DNA of 64,000 nucleotides from Candidatus Poribacteria bacterium (GCA_012267415.1 JAAXGN010000122.1:1-64000), one strand, 5' to 3'. Counted from the stretch's first letter, positions 26,860 to 35,658 are shown. Translations and numbers: made by a program. The notes: generated by a model from the sequence alone, not told the origin.

Positions 26860-27558
26860 CTACTTAAACGGATACTCCCACCGGTGATATTGACCAAAAT
26901 TGGTGGCAGTGGTTAATAAGTCGGGAGCGAGCGTTCGTTTAAAACTGTCTGGAATAAACATACCTGTGTTTAATCTATTCTCATGAAAAATGGAATTCCG
27001 AGCCATACGAATCACAGCGTGCTGTTCCTTAAGGGATAATTGAGACTCAAAGAATCCGTCAATCCACAATCCACGGTAGACTAATGTATTGACAGGTATA
27101 AGACGAACATTCTCTGGCACATCGGTGGAAGACTCACAAAACAGAGGGTCCCAAATAAAGAGGCTACGCACTTGAGCGTCCGTTGTAAAACCTACTTTGG
27201 AAAATGTGTGTTGGCTTGCATAGTTATCAATACGGATTGATGCCTTAGTCCAATCTACTCCGAGATTAGAACCGTAGACTAACGCTTCTTCAATAAGAGA
27301 AGTCCCAATACCTTTTCCTTGACTTGCAGAGCGAACGATAATCAGATCTATTTCCCAATGAGGGGTCGAACTGGACACCAAAAAAGCGGAAAGGAAACTC
27401 ACCACTTCGCTGAACTCAACCGCAACAAAAACCTGATGCTCAGATGACGAAATGTGATCCATGAACACATCGAAGAGAAGGGATTCACCCCATGTCTCCT
27501 GTAGTATTCGGTGGATTGCTTCGGCGTCATCTGGTTGTGCTAATCTGATATCCGACAT
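26860..27558 (-). CDS. GNAT-family N-acetyltransferase
   Basis: A 232-aa protein. The N-terminal two-thirds follows the GNAT fold: IRLAQPDDAEAIHRILQETW at the start, then IDLIIVRSASQGKGIGTSLI carrying the acetyl-CoA-binding R/QxxGxG/A loop (QGKGIG), and a beta-bulge ASIRIDNYASQHTFSKVGF. The last 90 residues form a less typical extension. The acceptor substrate is unknown. The ATG has only a weak ribosome-binding site. The 220-280 bp upstream contains a copy of the leader of the gene at 24427-26754. Confidence 0.85.
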   Translation of the reverse strand: MSDIRLAQPDDAEAIHRILQETWGESLLFDVFMDHISSSEHQVFVAVEFSEVVSFLSAFLVSSSTPHWEIDLIIVRSASQGKGIGTSLIEEALVYGSNLGVDWTKASIRIDNYASQHTFSKVGFTTDAQVRSLFIWDPLFCESSTDVPENVRLIPVNTLVYRGLWIDGFFESQLSLKEQHAVIRMARNSIFHENRLNTGMFIPDSFKRTLAPDLLTTATNFGQYHRWEYPFK

Positions 27559-28363
27559 GGTTTTTAAATGACCACACTTGCATTGATTTCTGTATTGTCT
27601 AATTGACTAATGTTACCCTAAAAAATAGACATCATGATTGTCGCTAAGTTTTAGAACGATGCATAGCAAAGTAAACTGACACTTCTATTGTCAATATGTC
27701 CAATATCTATTCTGAATAGTCTCTTGAGGTTTTCTCTATTCAATAATCCATTTGCTTTAATTCCCTGAGCCCCTATTACCTCGGTTTCTATAGGAAAGCA
27801 TAACACAAACCGTTGAGAAATGTCAATTGAATGTCAGAGCAAGGGTGTGTAAAGTTTTTGGAATGACGTCATGATGAACGTCATCCCACTCCATAAAGTA
27901 TCTACTCATCATTTTGCGGCATCAATCTGTAGCACATTCATCCTTGATTGTGCAACGAACCCCGTCATACCCCCCGAAGAAGTATCTACTCATCATTTTG
28001 CGGCATCAATCTGTAGCACATTCATCCTTGATTGTGCAACGAAGCAAGTCAACCCACGCAATAATATATCTGCTAAGAATTGGGCATTATCACTGTTGTA
28101 CAGAGAAACGCAATTAAGGATGCAGATTGTCCAAAAAAGCACAATCAAGGATGAATGTGCTACAATCTGATAAGCATGTATTCTCAGCGGGAATTCTTCG
28201 CTTGGGATGCCGACTTTCGTAAATCTTATCCTGAAAATCCTAAAATCCTGAAAATCTTGGTTCAGTTTCGCTTGAGATAAGAAACCTTGCATGATACACT
28301 TAACATAACTTAAAACCGTTGGAAGTAAAAAGAACATTCTACGCAATAGGAGGCACTGTAGTA
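27559..28363. repeat. 0.8-kb noncoding region with family B repeats
   Basis: No gene is seen. At 27779-27838 there is a near-copy (about 80% by eye) of the 26766-26826 leader, containing ggataacacaact-like and tgtcaattgaatgtc blocks. At 27896-27959 and 27980-28043 a 64-bp segment is repeated at an 84-bp period, each copy containing tgtagcacattcatccttga. An inverted copy is at 28137-28164. Then 'tcctgaaaatcctaaaatcc' filler leads to the next ribosome-binding site. Confidence 0.65.
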
Positions 28364-28969
28364 ATGGCTTATAGCAATTTCACCTTAGAAACAGTCCAGA
28401 AGGAATTTCAACTTGAATTCGTTGAACGCGCAGGTATCTTTGCAGAAATAGAACCAGTGACTCCCAGTGAACTCCTCACAACACTATTAACGAAAAAAGT
28501 GCCATTAGCCACTACCATCAACACAGAAAAGGCACGGTCGGAACTGATTGTCGCTGATGTACTATTCGAACTGTGGGAGCAATTTGAAAGACGAATCAGC
28601 CTTTTTTCAGGAATTGACTTCAATGTAGATGCCGAAATTGGTCTCACGGGAATGTGTGATTTTTTAGTAAGTCTATCGCCGATGCAATCTTTCTTGGAAG
28701 CACCTATTATCGTTCTTGTTGAAGCGAAAAAAGAGGACACAGCACCAGGACTCGGACAATGTGTTGCTGAGATGCTCGCTGCACAACGTTTTAATGCTCA
28801 AAAAGAGAATGATATCCCTTGTGTTTATGGTGCCGCAACAACAGGAACAGAATGGAAATTTCTCAAATTAGAAGACAATCTCTTACAGCTTGATATGTCG
28901 GTCTATTCAATTGCAGAATGCGACAGAATCCTCGGTATTCTCTCAAGCATGGTAGAACAGAAGGCATAA
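28364..28969 (+). CDS. Unknown protein with PD-(D/E)XK nuclease-like signature
   Basis: A 201-aa soluble protein. Start chosen at 28364 because AGGAGG lies 10 nt upstream; the frame is open 45 nt further back. Residues 58-122 show a restriction-endonuclease-fold pattern: acidic helix (ARSELIVADVLFEL), Asp99 at the end of a strand (GLTGMCDFLV), then Glu120 and Lys122 in APIIVLVEAKKED, and conserved Gln132 in GLGQCVAEM. From memory this is a conserved unknown family, common in cyanobacteria and environmental bacteria (FTLETVKKxF ... SEL), without established function. The motif supports a nuclease-like fold, not a proven activity. Confidence 0.72.
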   Translation: MAYSNFTLETVQKEFQLEFVERAGIFAEIEPVTPSELLTTLLTKKVPLATTINTEKARSELIVADVLFELWEQFERRISLFSGIDFNVDAEIGLTGMCDFLVSLSPMQSFLEAPIIVLVEAKKEDTAPGLGQCVAEMLAAQRFNAQKENDIPCVYGAATTGTEWKFLKLEDNLLQLDMSVYSIAECDRILGILSSMVEQKA

Positions 28970-29022
28970 ATATGTTAGAGGCATTAAAATATAAATGTAC
29001 GCAAGTAGTTTTCTCAACCCAC

Positions 29023-30132
29023 CTATTGCACAAGTGCCTTCCTGGCAATGGAACGTCCCCTATCTGTCAATGCAAGCTGTGTTGCTGTCTGAGAAACATA
29101 CCTATTGTTAAGAGCATATTTAACCACCTTTGATGCAAATGTCGGTTCCCACTGCAGATGTTCGTGTAAATGTGCAATTTCAGATTCTTCGTCCGCTTCT
29201 GGTAGACCTTCATGATTTAAGAGATGGATAACAAGCATCGTCTGTGCAAATTCCCATTTCTGACGCATGTGCCTGTGAGCGATTGCAATGAGTCCGCGCT
29301 GCGGTACAACCAATAACACCAGACCAAAGACTAAAAGCGTCAACGTTGAGATGGCACCTGCAATAGACACATCAAATACATCCGCTATAAAATAGCCGCC
29401 AACTGCATTCATACAACCAATCGTTACACTGAAAATAAGCATCCGAGTAAGACCATCAGTCATCAAATATGCTGTCGCTGCAGGACCAACAATCAAGGCA
29501 ACAACCAGAATAGAACCCACAGCATCAAATGCACCGACAGTTGTCATTGAGACTAATGTCATCAGTCCATAGTGAATTACAGTTGGGGCAAAACCCAATG
29601 TAGCAGCCAAACCGACATCAAATGTCACCAGTTTCAATTCCTTATAGAACAGAAGAATAAAGGTTAAGTTCAGGCATAGCAGAACTCCCATCACATACAG
29701 AGAAACGGGGCCTAATTCGTATTCTCCTATCTCCAGTATGTTTTGAGGGGCATAAGCCAACTCACCAAGAAGCACTGTATCCAAATCCAAATGGATATTA
29801 TTTGAGTAACGTGATATGAGTATGACACCTATGCTGAAGAGTGCGGGAAATGTCAATCCTATTGCAGCATCCTCTTTGACGAGACCCGTCTTCTGCAATA
29901 ATTCAACACAAACGACAGTAAACACCCCAGTTCCAGCAGCAGCAAGAATTAACAACGGTGAAGAGAGATTATTTGTAAGAAAGAAAGCAAGGACAATTCC
30001 CGGAAGGATAGCGTGACTGATAGCATCGCTCATAAGGGTCATGCGTCGCAAAACTAAATATACACCCAGTAACGCACATGCAGATGCTGTGAATATTGCT
30101 ATCAGTAGTATATAAAATTGTTCAAGCAACAT
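29023..30132 (-). CDS. Metal ABC transporter permease with C-terminal winged-helix-like extension
   Basis: A 369-aa ABC-3 family permease (ZnuB/MntB type): about eight transmembrane segments in residues 1-285, including LVLRRMTLMSDAISHAILPG, the hallmark coupling region of this family. After the last helix there is a soluble tail of about 85 residues (HRHMRQKWEFAQTMLVIHLL, then KVVKYALNNRYVSQTATQLALTDRG). This resembles the winged helix of DtxR-type regulators and may be a cytosolic sensing domain. It is the last gene of the metal-import cluster and is separated from the other permease by a palindromic element. Confidence 0.9.
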   Translation of the reverse strand: MLLEQFYILLIAIFTASACALLGVYLVLRRMTLMSDAISHAILPGIVLAFFLTNNLSSPLLILAAAGTGVFTVVCVELLQKTGLVKEDAAIGLTFPALFSIGVILISRYSNNIHLDLDTVLLGELAYAPQNILEIGEYELGPVSLYVMGVLLCLNLTFILLFYKELKLVTFDVGLAATLGFAPTVIHYGLMTLVSMTTVGAFDAVGSILVVALIVGPAATAYLMTDGLTRMLIFSVTIGCMNAVGGYFIADVFDVSIAGAISTLTLLVFGLVLLVVPQRGLIAIAHRHMRQKWEFAQTMLVIHLLNHEGLPEADEESEIAHLHEHLQWEPTFASKVVKYALNNRYVSQTATQLALTDRGRSIARKALVQ

Positions 30133-30164
30133 GGATTCTGTTCAATCAAAAAATGAGATGTCCC

Positions 30165-30234
30165 CGTTTGTAGTAGGGCAATTCATTGCCCGTTTCAGCA
30201 GGAGAACGGGCAATGAATTGCCCTACTACAAACG
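30165..30234. repeat. Perfect 30-bp inverted repeat (family D pair) between permease genes
   Basis: CGTTTGTAGTAGGGCAATTC continues to a 30-bp arm (30165-30194) that is perfectly complementary to 30205-30234, with a 10-nt loop. Flanks (about 30139-30164 and 30235-30268) match those of a second, partly deleted copy at 43630-43754, so the mobile unit is about 125 bp. It lies inside the metal transport operon. Confidence 0.8.
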
Positions 30235-30263
30235 AATACACATGTAATTCAAAGGTAGACAGT

Positions 30264-31214
30264 CTAATGTCTATTATTTTCGTGTCGGACTCGTTCACCA
30301 AGGACTGTCTTCTGTGTCGCAGTTTTGAAGATACGTCTATTCTTCATCTGTCTGATTATATTTGATAGAAGTCCACGGTTTGGGGCAAAAATAATTGAGA
30401 ACCCAACTATTACCGTCGTGCAAAGGATAATCGTTGGACCTGTTGGAATTCGGGTTGTCACACTACTGATGATCGTACCAACAACACCTGAAAATGCACC
30501 GATAGCTGCAGCAATAATTACCATCAGGCTGAGTCTGTTAGTCCACTGTCTCGCAGCCACAGCAGGCGCAACTAACATTGCACTCATAAGCACCGCACCC
30601 ACCGCTTGTAATCCGATAACGATCGCAATGACAAGTAGACTCGTTAGCAGAAAATCTAACAAACGTATAGGAAACCCGATAGAGGCAGCGAACCCCTCAT
30701 CAAATATAAGCAGTTTCAGTTCTTTCCAGAAAATTAGCATTAAAATTAAGGCAGTACCACCAAGTATACCTATTGTTATCACGTCGCTTTTCAACATCGT
30801 TGCAGCTTGTCCGAACAGGAATTTATCTAATCCAGCCTGATTGGCATTCCCGGAACGTTGAATAAAAGTAAGTAAAACCAGACCGAAACCGAAGAAAGTT
30901 GAGAGTACCAGCGCAAGTGCACTATCATATTTGATCCGTGTTAATCTCACTATAGACAAAATAACGAGTGATCCCAGCCACCCTGCAATCGCAGCTCCTA
31001 TTATGAGAATTAGGTGAGTTTTTGTGCCTGTTAGCATAAATGCAATGGCAATTCCTGGGAGTGCTGCGTGAGAGATGGCATCACCCAGTAGACTCTGTCT
31101 ACGTAAGACAGCATAAGTTCCTAACGCGCCGCTGACCGTCCCCAATAGCGCAGCACCTATGGATACAATCATGAGTGTATAATGGTTCTGAAACAGTAAA
31201 GAGAGATATTCCAT
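30264..31214 (-). CDS. Metal ABC transporter permease (ABC-3 family)
   Basis: A 316-aa integral membrane protein with 8-9 hydrophobic helices and the family motif YAVLRRQSLLGDAISHAALPGI (first helices and coupling loop). It continues with FDEGFAASIGFPIRLLD and VLMSAMLVAPAVAARQWT. It forms a heterodimeric channel for Mn, Zn or Fe with the second permease. Its ATG follows directly on the TAG stop of the ATPase gene, so the two are translationally coupled. The C-terminal 25 residues are basic and cytosolic, without the winged-helix extension of its partner. Confidence 0.93.
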   Translation of the reverse strand: MEYLSLLFQNHYTLMIVSIGAALLGTVSGALGTYAVLRRQSLLGDAISHAALPGIAIAFMLTGTKTHLILIIGAAIAGWLGSLVILSIVRLTRIKYDSALALVLSTFFGFGLVLLTFIQRSGNANQAGLDKFLFGQAATMLKSDVITIGILGGTALILMLIFWKELKLLIFDEGFAASIGFPIRLLDFLLTSLLVIAIVIGLQAVGAVLMSAMLVAPAVAARQWTNRLSLMVIIAAAIGAFSGVVGTIISSVTTRIPTGPTIILCTTVIVGFSIIFAPNRGLLSNIIRQMKNRRIFKTATQKTVLGERVRHENNRH

Positions 31215-31958
31215 CTATCGGTTTTTCATAAATGCAATACGGCCACCATAAGTTTCGCGCAGATTATCAGAGGTGAACGTATCATCAACAGGTCCGCTTG
31301 CAATGCGGCGAATGTTCAATAAAGTTACCCAGTCAAAATAGTCAGTGACGGTTTGCAGGTCATGGTGCACAACGACGACAGTTTTACCATTCTCACGCAG
31401 TTCCTGAAGGAGTGTAACGATAGCACGTTCTGTCGTCGCGTCAACACCTTGAAAAGGTTCATCCATTAGGTAGACAGTTGCATCCTGAATAAGGGCACGT
31501 GCCAGAAAAACGCGTTGCTGTTGTCCGCTTGAGAGCTGACTGATCTGACGTGTCTTGTAATCTTCCATACCCACTTTCTGCAGTGCCAGCATCGCTAATT
31601 CACGTTCTTTTATACCAGGACGACGAATCCAACCGAGTGATCCATACCTTCCCATCATAACAACATCCAATACATTTGTCGGAAAATCCCAATCCACCGT
31701 TCCCCGTTGTGGCACATATCCTACAATCCTACGTTGTGCTGCATAAGGTTTGTTATATATAAGGACGTTCCCCGCAGCCGGACGCACAAGACCTAAGATC
31801 GCTTTGATCAACGTTGTCTTTCCTGCACCGTTAGGACCAACGATGGCAAGAAGCACACCTGGCGGTACATCAAGGTCTATGTCCCACAGCACAGGTGTTT
31901 CCTGGTATGCAACTGTCAGATCCGTCACCTCAATTGCCTTTGTTACCTTAGTATCCAA
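31215..31958 (-). CDS. Metal ABC transporter ATP-binding protein
   Basis: A 247-aa ATPase of the Mn/Zn/Fe importer group. Walker [11 protein letters not shown]-loop [15 protein letters not shown] (the sequence around YVPQR is typical for metal importers), signature LSSGQQQR, Walker B VYLMDEP and switch VVVVHHDL. I place the start at TTG 31958, one base after the TAG of the binding-protein gene, with AAGGA 7 nt upstream. Another TTG at 32000 would add 14 residues but has no spaced ribosome-binding site. Its stop TAG abuts the ATG of the permease. Confidence 0.93.
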   Translation of the reverse strand: MDTKVTKAIEVTDLTVAYQETPVLWDIDLDVPPGVLLAIVGPNGAGKTTLIKAILGLVRPAAGNVLIYNKPYAAQRRIVGYVPQRGTVDWDFPTNVLDVVMMGRYGSLGWIRRPGIKERELAMLALQKVGMEDYKTRQISQLSSGQQQRVFLARALIQDATVYLMDEPFQGVDATTERAIVTLLQELRENGKTVVVVHHDLQTVTDYFDWVTLLNIRRIASGPVDDTFTSDNLRETYGGRIAFMKNR

Positions 31959-31959
31959 T

Positions 31960-32991
31960 CTAATTTCCTTCTGTGTGTGTATTCTGTGTTTCTGCTGCAA
32001 TCCCTAACGCGGATACGATAGTATCAATATTGTGCCGCACCATACCGATATAAGTTCCTACGGGTGTGCCTTCACTCCCCATAGCATCAGAAAAAAGCTC
32101 ACCACCAATTTGTACCTCATATCCTTTAGATTTTACTGCATCTTTTACTGCCTCAAGGTTCTTGACAGAAACGGATGTTTCAACAAAAATTGCGGGGATA
32201 CGTCTCTCTGTGATGAAAGTTGCTAATTCCCGAACATCAGCGATACTCGCTTTCGCGACAGTACTGATCCCCTGCAATCCGCGCACCTCAAAACCATAAG
32301 CATCTCCAAAGTAACTGAATGCATCGTGAGCCGTTATCAGCACCCTCTGTTCAACGGGTATACGTTCAACTTGTGCCTTTACATATTGATGTAGTTGTGT
32401 CAGTTCACCAAGATACTGTTTTGCATTTCTGCTAACATCTGCTTTGATATCTGGCTTATATTCAATCAATGTATCACGAACATTTTCTACAACTTTCATC
32501 CAGAGGGATACATCAAACCATAGATGTGGATCATATTGGCCATTTGAATCAGAGAGTGGTAAAAGCAATTCTTTGCTAACACTTTCTGCTACTGCAAAAG
32601 ACTTGGTATCACCAGACATATTTCCGAGTACATCTGCCATTTTTGATTCAAGATGTAGACCGTTATAGAAGATAATATCTGCCGAAGTCAATCTTTTAAT
32701 ATCTTTTCCAGTCGCTTTATATAGATGCGGATCGATACCAGGTCCCATCAAACCGATAACTTGAACCTTTTCACCACCCACATTTTTAACAATATCGGTA
32801 ATCATACCGGTTGTCGTAACGATTTGGATTTTACCATTTTCTTTTGCATCATTTTTGTTCTTTGTATCACAACCTGAACATACAAGTAACACAAACACAA
32901 GAAAAGCAGAACAGACCACATTTCTTGCCTGTATGTACGGATGATAGTTTCCTGTTAATAATTGTGATAATAAACTTCTTCTATTTTTCAT
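31960..32991 (-). CDS. Metal ABC transporter substrate-binding lipoprotein (TroA/MntA type)
   Basis: A 343-aa lipoprotein of the cluster A-I binding proteins (lipobox VCSGC near residue 40). Expected metal ligands are visible: His in [12 protein letters not shown], His in YDPHLWFDV, His or Glu in [12 protein letters not shown], and the late Glu/Asp region [20 protein letters not shown] and [13 protein letters not shown] are typical of manganese/iron binders, and no His-rich zinc loop is present, which argues for Mn/Fe over Zn. AAGGA precedes the ATG. First gene of the importer block: binding protein, ATPase, permease, permease. Confidence 0.93.
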   Translation of the reverse strand: MKNRRSLLSQLLTGNYHPYIQARNVVCSAFLVFVLLVCSGCDTKNKNDAKENGKIQIVTTTGMITDIVKNVGGEKVQVIGLMGPGIDPHLYKATGKDIKRLTSADIIFYNGLHLESKMADVLGNMSGDTKSFAVAESVSKELLLPLSDSNGQYDPHLWFDVSLWMKVVENVRDTLIEYKPDIKADVSRNAKQYLGELTQLHQYVKAQVERIPVEQRVLITAHDAFSYFGDAYGFEVRGLQGISTVAKASIADVRELATFITERRIPAIFVETSVSVKNLEAVKDAVKSKGYEVQIGGELFSDAMGSEGTPVGTYIGMVRHNIDTIVSALGIAAETQNTHTEGN

Positions 32992-33034
32992 ATATAGTAA
33001 TCCTTAGAATCATGTATACAATTATCCACTAACA

Positions 33035-33206
33035 GAAGCCCGTTCGTAGTAGGGCAATTCATTGCCCGTTGTGCTAAGAAGCCCGTTCGTAGTAGGGCAA
33101 TTTATTGCCCGTCGTGCTAAGAAGCCCGTTCGTAGTAGGGCAATTCATTGCCCGTTGTGCTAAGAAGCCCGTTCGTAGTAGGGCAATTTATTGCCCGTCG
33201 TGCTAA
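33035..33206. repeat. Four tandem 43-bp repeats (family D)
   Basis: Units start at 33035, 33078, 33121 and 33164, each gaagcccgttcgtagtaggg then caattcattgcccg. Units 1 and 3 have attcattgcccgttgtg and units 2 and 4 have atttattgcccgtcgtg, so an 86-bp dimer was duplicated. They lie between the binding-protein gene start and the end of the VIT1 gene, that is, in the promoter region of the importer block. Confidence 0.85.
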
Positions 33207-33248
33207 GAAGTGTCATGATGCTTTTTAGTTTCACTATAATTTACCATT

Positions 33249-34391
33249 CTAAAATAGGTATTTTGCTAATAGTTCACCGACGATATAACCAACACCGGCT
33301 ACACCGAGACCAACAACGAACATATCAAAACCGCTTCGGAATAACCCGCGTCCAGTGAATAGACTCCTTGCTGCACCAACACCAAAGTGAGATAACATTG
33401 CAAGTGAAAAGGATGTCCATATAGCGGTAAATCCTGACGAGAACAGAAACGGTGCAACTGGAATAAAGGCACCAATGGCGGTAGCAAGACCCGTGATCCA
33501 TCCCTCTCTAAATGGCGTTGTATGCGATTCACCTATCTTTAGTTCCGCTTGTATTTTCTCTTTTAATGCTCTTTCAGGATCGCTCATCACTTCTTTCGCA
33601 AGAAGTCGTGCATGTTCCTTTGGTAAGCCGCGTGTTGCGTAGATAAGCGCAAGTTCATCCTCCTCAATATCGGGCATGAGACGGATTTCCTCTTTTTCTA
33701 CCTCTATTTCATGCTCATATACCTCCTGTTCACTTTTTGCTGCGAGATAACCAGATGCACCCATTGAAAGCGAGTCTGCAACAGTGCCAACAATTCCCGT
33801 AATGACAATCGTAGAAACACCTGATGCGGCATCAGTAGCACCTATAACGCCAGCAAGCAATCCGAAGTTTGCTGTTAATCCGTCGTTGAAACCGTAAACA
33901 ATGTTCCCCAACGTTCCGCCAGATTCTGTCTTATGCCACGGTTCATCACTTGTCCCGGTAAGTTCTTTCAGACTATCTGTATGCATGGCTGAATCTCTTG
34001 CTAAATCGAGTGCCGTCTCTTTTGCATCTTCCAAAGTGCTGTTTCTATGTAACGCAAGGTAATCTTTAACCTCGCTTGCTTCCTCATTCAGCATCCTGGA
34101 AAGTGCTAAACTTCTGTTAATTTTCCGGGCATACCAAGACCAGAATCTTGCTTTCAATGTGGGTCGTTTTTCCTTTTGTTTCACATTGTAATTATCTAAT
34201 ATCTCTTCCCATCGTGCTACGTGTCGATTTTCAACTTCCGCCAATTCCAGTAATATATCCTTTCTTTCAGGATCAGGTTCAAGCTGCGCGAATTGACTGT
34301 ATAGGAAATTTGCATCTATTTCTTCTTGTAGATGGTGTTTCCATGTTCTGATAGTCTTTGAATCAACTTTTTCTACATTTTGTGTTTCCAT
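33249..34391 (-). CDS. Ferritin-like/VIT1 (CCC1) fusion membrane protein, MbfA-like
   Basis: A 380-aa protein in two parts. Residues 1-150 are a ferritin/rubrerythrin-like helical bundle (QEEIDANFLYSQFA, then ELAEVENRHVARWEEIL, and AMHTDSLKEL as possible second half). Residues about 165-380 are a VIT1/CCC1 transporter domain (GNIVYGFNDGLTANFGLLAG, then SMGASGYLAAKSEQEVYEHE, and the C-terminal helices). MbfA-type proteins of this architecture export or detoxify iron, and CCC1/VIT proteins move Fe or Mn. Expressed 8 nt downstream of the DtxR/MntR regulator, it is a sensible efflux counterpart to the importer. AAGGAG precedes the ATG. Confidence 0.9.
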   Translation of the reverse strand: METQNVEKVDSKTIRTWKHHLQEEIDANFLYSQFAQLEPDPERKDILLELAEVENRHVARWEEILDNYNVKQKEKRPTLKARFWSWYARKINRSLALSRMLNEEASEVKDYLALHRNSTLEDAKETALDLARDSAMHTDSLKELTGTSDEPWHKTESGGTLGNIVYGFNDGLTANFGLLAGVIGATDAASGVSTIVITGIVGTVADSLSMGASGYLAAKSEQEVYEHEIEVEKEEIRLMPDIEEDELALIYATRGLPKEHARLLAKEVMSDPERALKEKIQAELKIGESHTTPFREGWITGLATAIGAFIPVAPFLFSSGFTAIWTSFSLAMLSHFGVGAARSLFTGRGLFRSGFDMFVVGLGVAGVGYIVGELLAKYLF

Positions 34392-34399
34392 TTTGCTCC

Positions 34400-35062
34400 T
34401 TATGTGTCGTGTATGTCATTGACGAATATATGCTTTGCCACCTCACGTCCAATGACTGCCTGTTGTCCTGCAACGTCTATAGTAAAAGGTCCCTCAAAAG
34501 GGGCAACTTCAATCACACGGAACCGTGTACCCGGATATAAATTAAAGCTGCCGAGATGCCGAAGCAATGCTGAGTCGCTATCATTCACTTCTGCCACAAC
34601 ACATGATTGACCATCTTTTAGTGAAGTCATAGGTATAGACTCGGTTTTTGGGACAACACCATTTTTGTCAGGGATAGGTGAGCCGTGCGGATCAGCAGTT
34701 GGGTATCCGAGATATGCATCCATACGCGCTTCCATGTCTTCCGATATGACATGTTCTAATTTCTCTGCTTCATCATGCACACCATCCCACGGCATCCCAA
34801 GTGCTTTAAACAGATATAGCTCCAACAGACGGTGATGACGTATGACTTCAAGTGCAATTGCTTTACCTGCGTTTGTTAAAGTCACCCCCTGGTACCGTTC
34901 ATATTTTATAAGTTTCATTGACTCTAATTTTTTGATCATCCCAGTAACGGACGCTGGTTTAACATTTAGAAATTCAGCCAGAACACCCGTTGAGACCTTT
35001 CCACCCTTCTCTTGTAACTTATAGATTGACTTGAGGTAGTCTTCTGCAGCTTGTGAAAGCAT
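34400..35062 (-). CDS. mntR: DtxR/MntR-family metal-dependent transcriptional regulator
   Basis: A 220-aa regulator: N-terminal winged helix (1-60; YLKSIYKLQEKGGKVSTGVL, VKPASVTGMIKKLE), metal-binding dimerisation domain (about 62-140; RHHRLLELYLFKALG, HDEAEKLEHVISEDMEARMD), and a C-terminal FeoA/SH3-like domain (about 145-220). Lengths and ligands (Glu/His-rich AEKLEHVIS) fit the iron- or manganese-activated repressors. It heads an operon with the ferritin-VIT1 gene and borders the metal importer. Two DtxR-type inverted repeats (35139-35155, 35181-35202) upstream of its start suggest autoregulation. The symbol is by context; DtxR or IdeR are alternatives. Confidence 0.88.
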   Translation of the reverse strand: MLSQAAEDYLKSIYKLQEKGGKVSTGVLAEFLNVKPASVTGMIKKLESMKLIKYERYQGVTLTNAGKAIALEVIRHHRLLELYLFKALGMPWDGVHDEAEKLEHVISEDMEARMDAYLGYPTADPHGSPIPDKNGVVPKTESIPMTSLKDGQSCVVAEVNDSDSALLRHLGSFNLYPGTRFRVIEVAPFEGPFTIDVAGQQAVIGREVAKHIFVNDIHDT

Positions 35063-35138
35063 AAGTTTTTCCTATCTGCAAGGAAAATCGCGAAGCGAAA
35101 CTCCAATAATGCAGTATTTGGTAAGTTCTCCAATCAGA

Positions 35139-35155
35139 TTTAGGTATTACCTGAA
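35139..35155. promoter_or_regulatory. DtxR/MntR-type operator, proximal
   Basis: TTTAGGTA-T-TACCTGAA is a 17-bp dyad (7 of 8 arm positions complementary) 77 nt upstream of the regulator start. TTAGG...CCTAA-like halves are characteristic of DtxR/SirR/MntR operators. Assigned by pattern and context. Confidence 0.55.
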
Positions 35156-35180
35156 AGAATTGTTTCTGAAGTTGAGAAAA

Positions 35181-35202
35181 AAATTTAGGCATAACTAAAT
35201 TT
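35181..35202. promoter_or_regulatory. DtxR/MntR-type operator, distal
   Basis: Perfect 8-bp arms AAATTTAG (35181-35188) and CTAAATTT (35195-35202) around GCATAA. With the proximal dyad it makes two sites 42 bp apart (start to start), four helical turns, on the same DNA face upstream of the regulator gene. Confidence 0.6.
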
Positions 35203-35255
35203 TACATTAATTGCACATTTTCGTCAAGGAAAAATTTATATATTATTGATTCTTT

Positions 35256-35565
35256 TGTAGCACATTCATCCTTGATTGTGCTTCTTTATACAACATTCAT
35301 CCATCATTACCCATCTCCATACAACATACATCTTGATATAGCTGTAGCACATTCATCCTTGATTGTGCTTCTTTATACAATCACCTTCATTCTTCATTTC
35401 ACGTCTCTGCCCAACATACATCTTGATATAGCTGTAGCACATTCATCCTTGATTGTGCTTCTTTATACAACATTCATCCATCATTACCCATCTCCATACA
35501 ACATACATCTTGATATAGCTGTAGCACATTCATCCTTGATTGTGCTTCTTTATACAATCACCATA
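35256..35565. repeat. Four-copy array of family B elements
   Basis: TGTAGCACATTCATCCTTGA (then ttgtgcttctttataca) begins at 35256, 35343, 35433 and 35520. Spacers alternate: copies 1 and 3 are followed by acattcatccatcattaccc, copies 2 and 4 by atcacc. A 177-bp dimer was thus duplicated. The spacers do not vary as in CRISPR. Confidence 0.85.
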
Positions 35566-35592
35566 GGTGCCAATTTAAGGAAGTACAAAAGA

Positions 35593-35658
35593 GATAATAC
35601 CCCATACTGATAGGTGCGACTTCCTTATCGCGCCTACCAGCATGCATGGGGTATTATC
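35593..35658. repeat. 66-bp MITE-like element with 13-bp inverted ends
   Basis: GATAATACCCCAT (35593-35605) and ATGGGGTATTATC (35646-35658) are perfect complements enclosing a GGTGCGAC...TCGCGCC hairpin of the 'taggtgcgatttcc' family. Confidence 0.7.

Noticed and set aside
33035-33206. CRISPR-like tandem repeats upstream of the metal importer
   Set aside because: The repeats are contiguous 43-bp units without spacers; they are amplified palindromic elements.
35256-35565. Possible CRISPR array (four regularly spaced repeats)
   Set aside because: Spacers alternate between two identical types instead of being unique, the repeat occurs elsewhere as single copies and in inverted orientation, and no cas gene is present.
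35272-35610. 112-codon plus-strand frame with repeated IAVAHSSLIVLLYT
   Set aside because: It is the translation of four family B repeats and has no ribosome-binding site.
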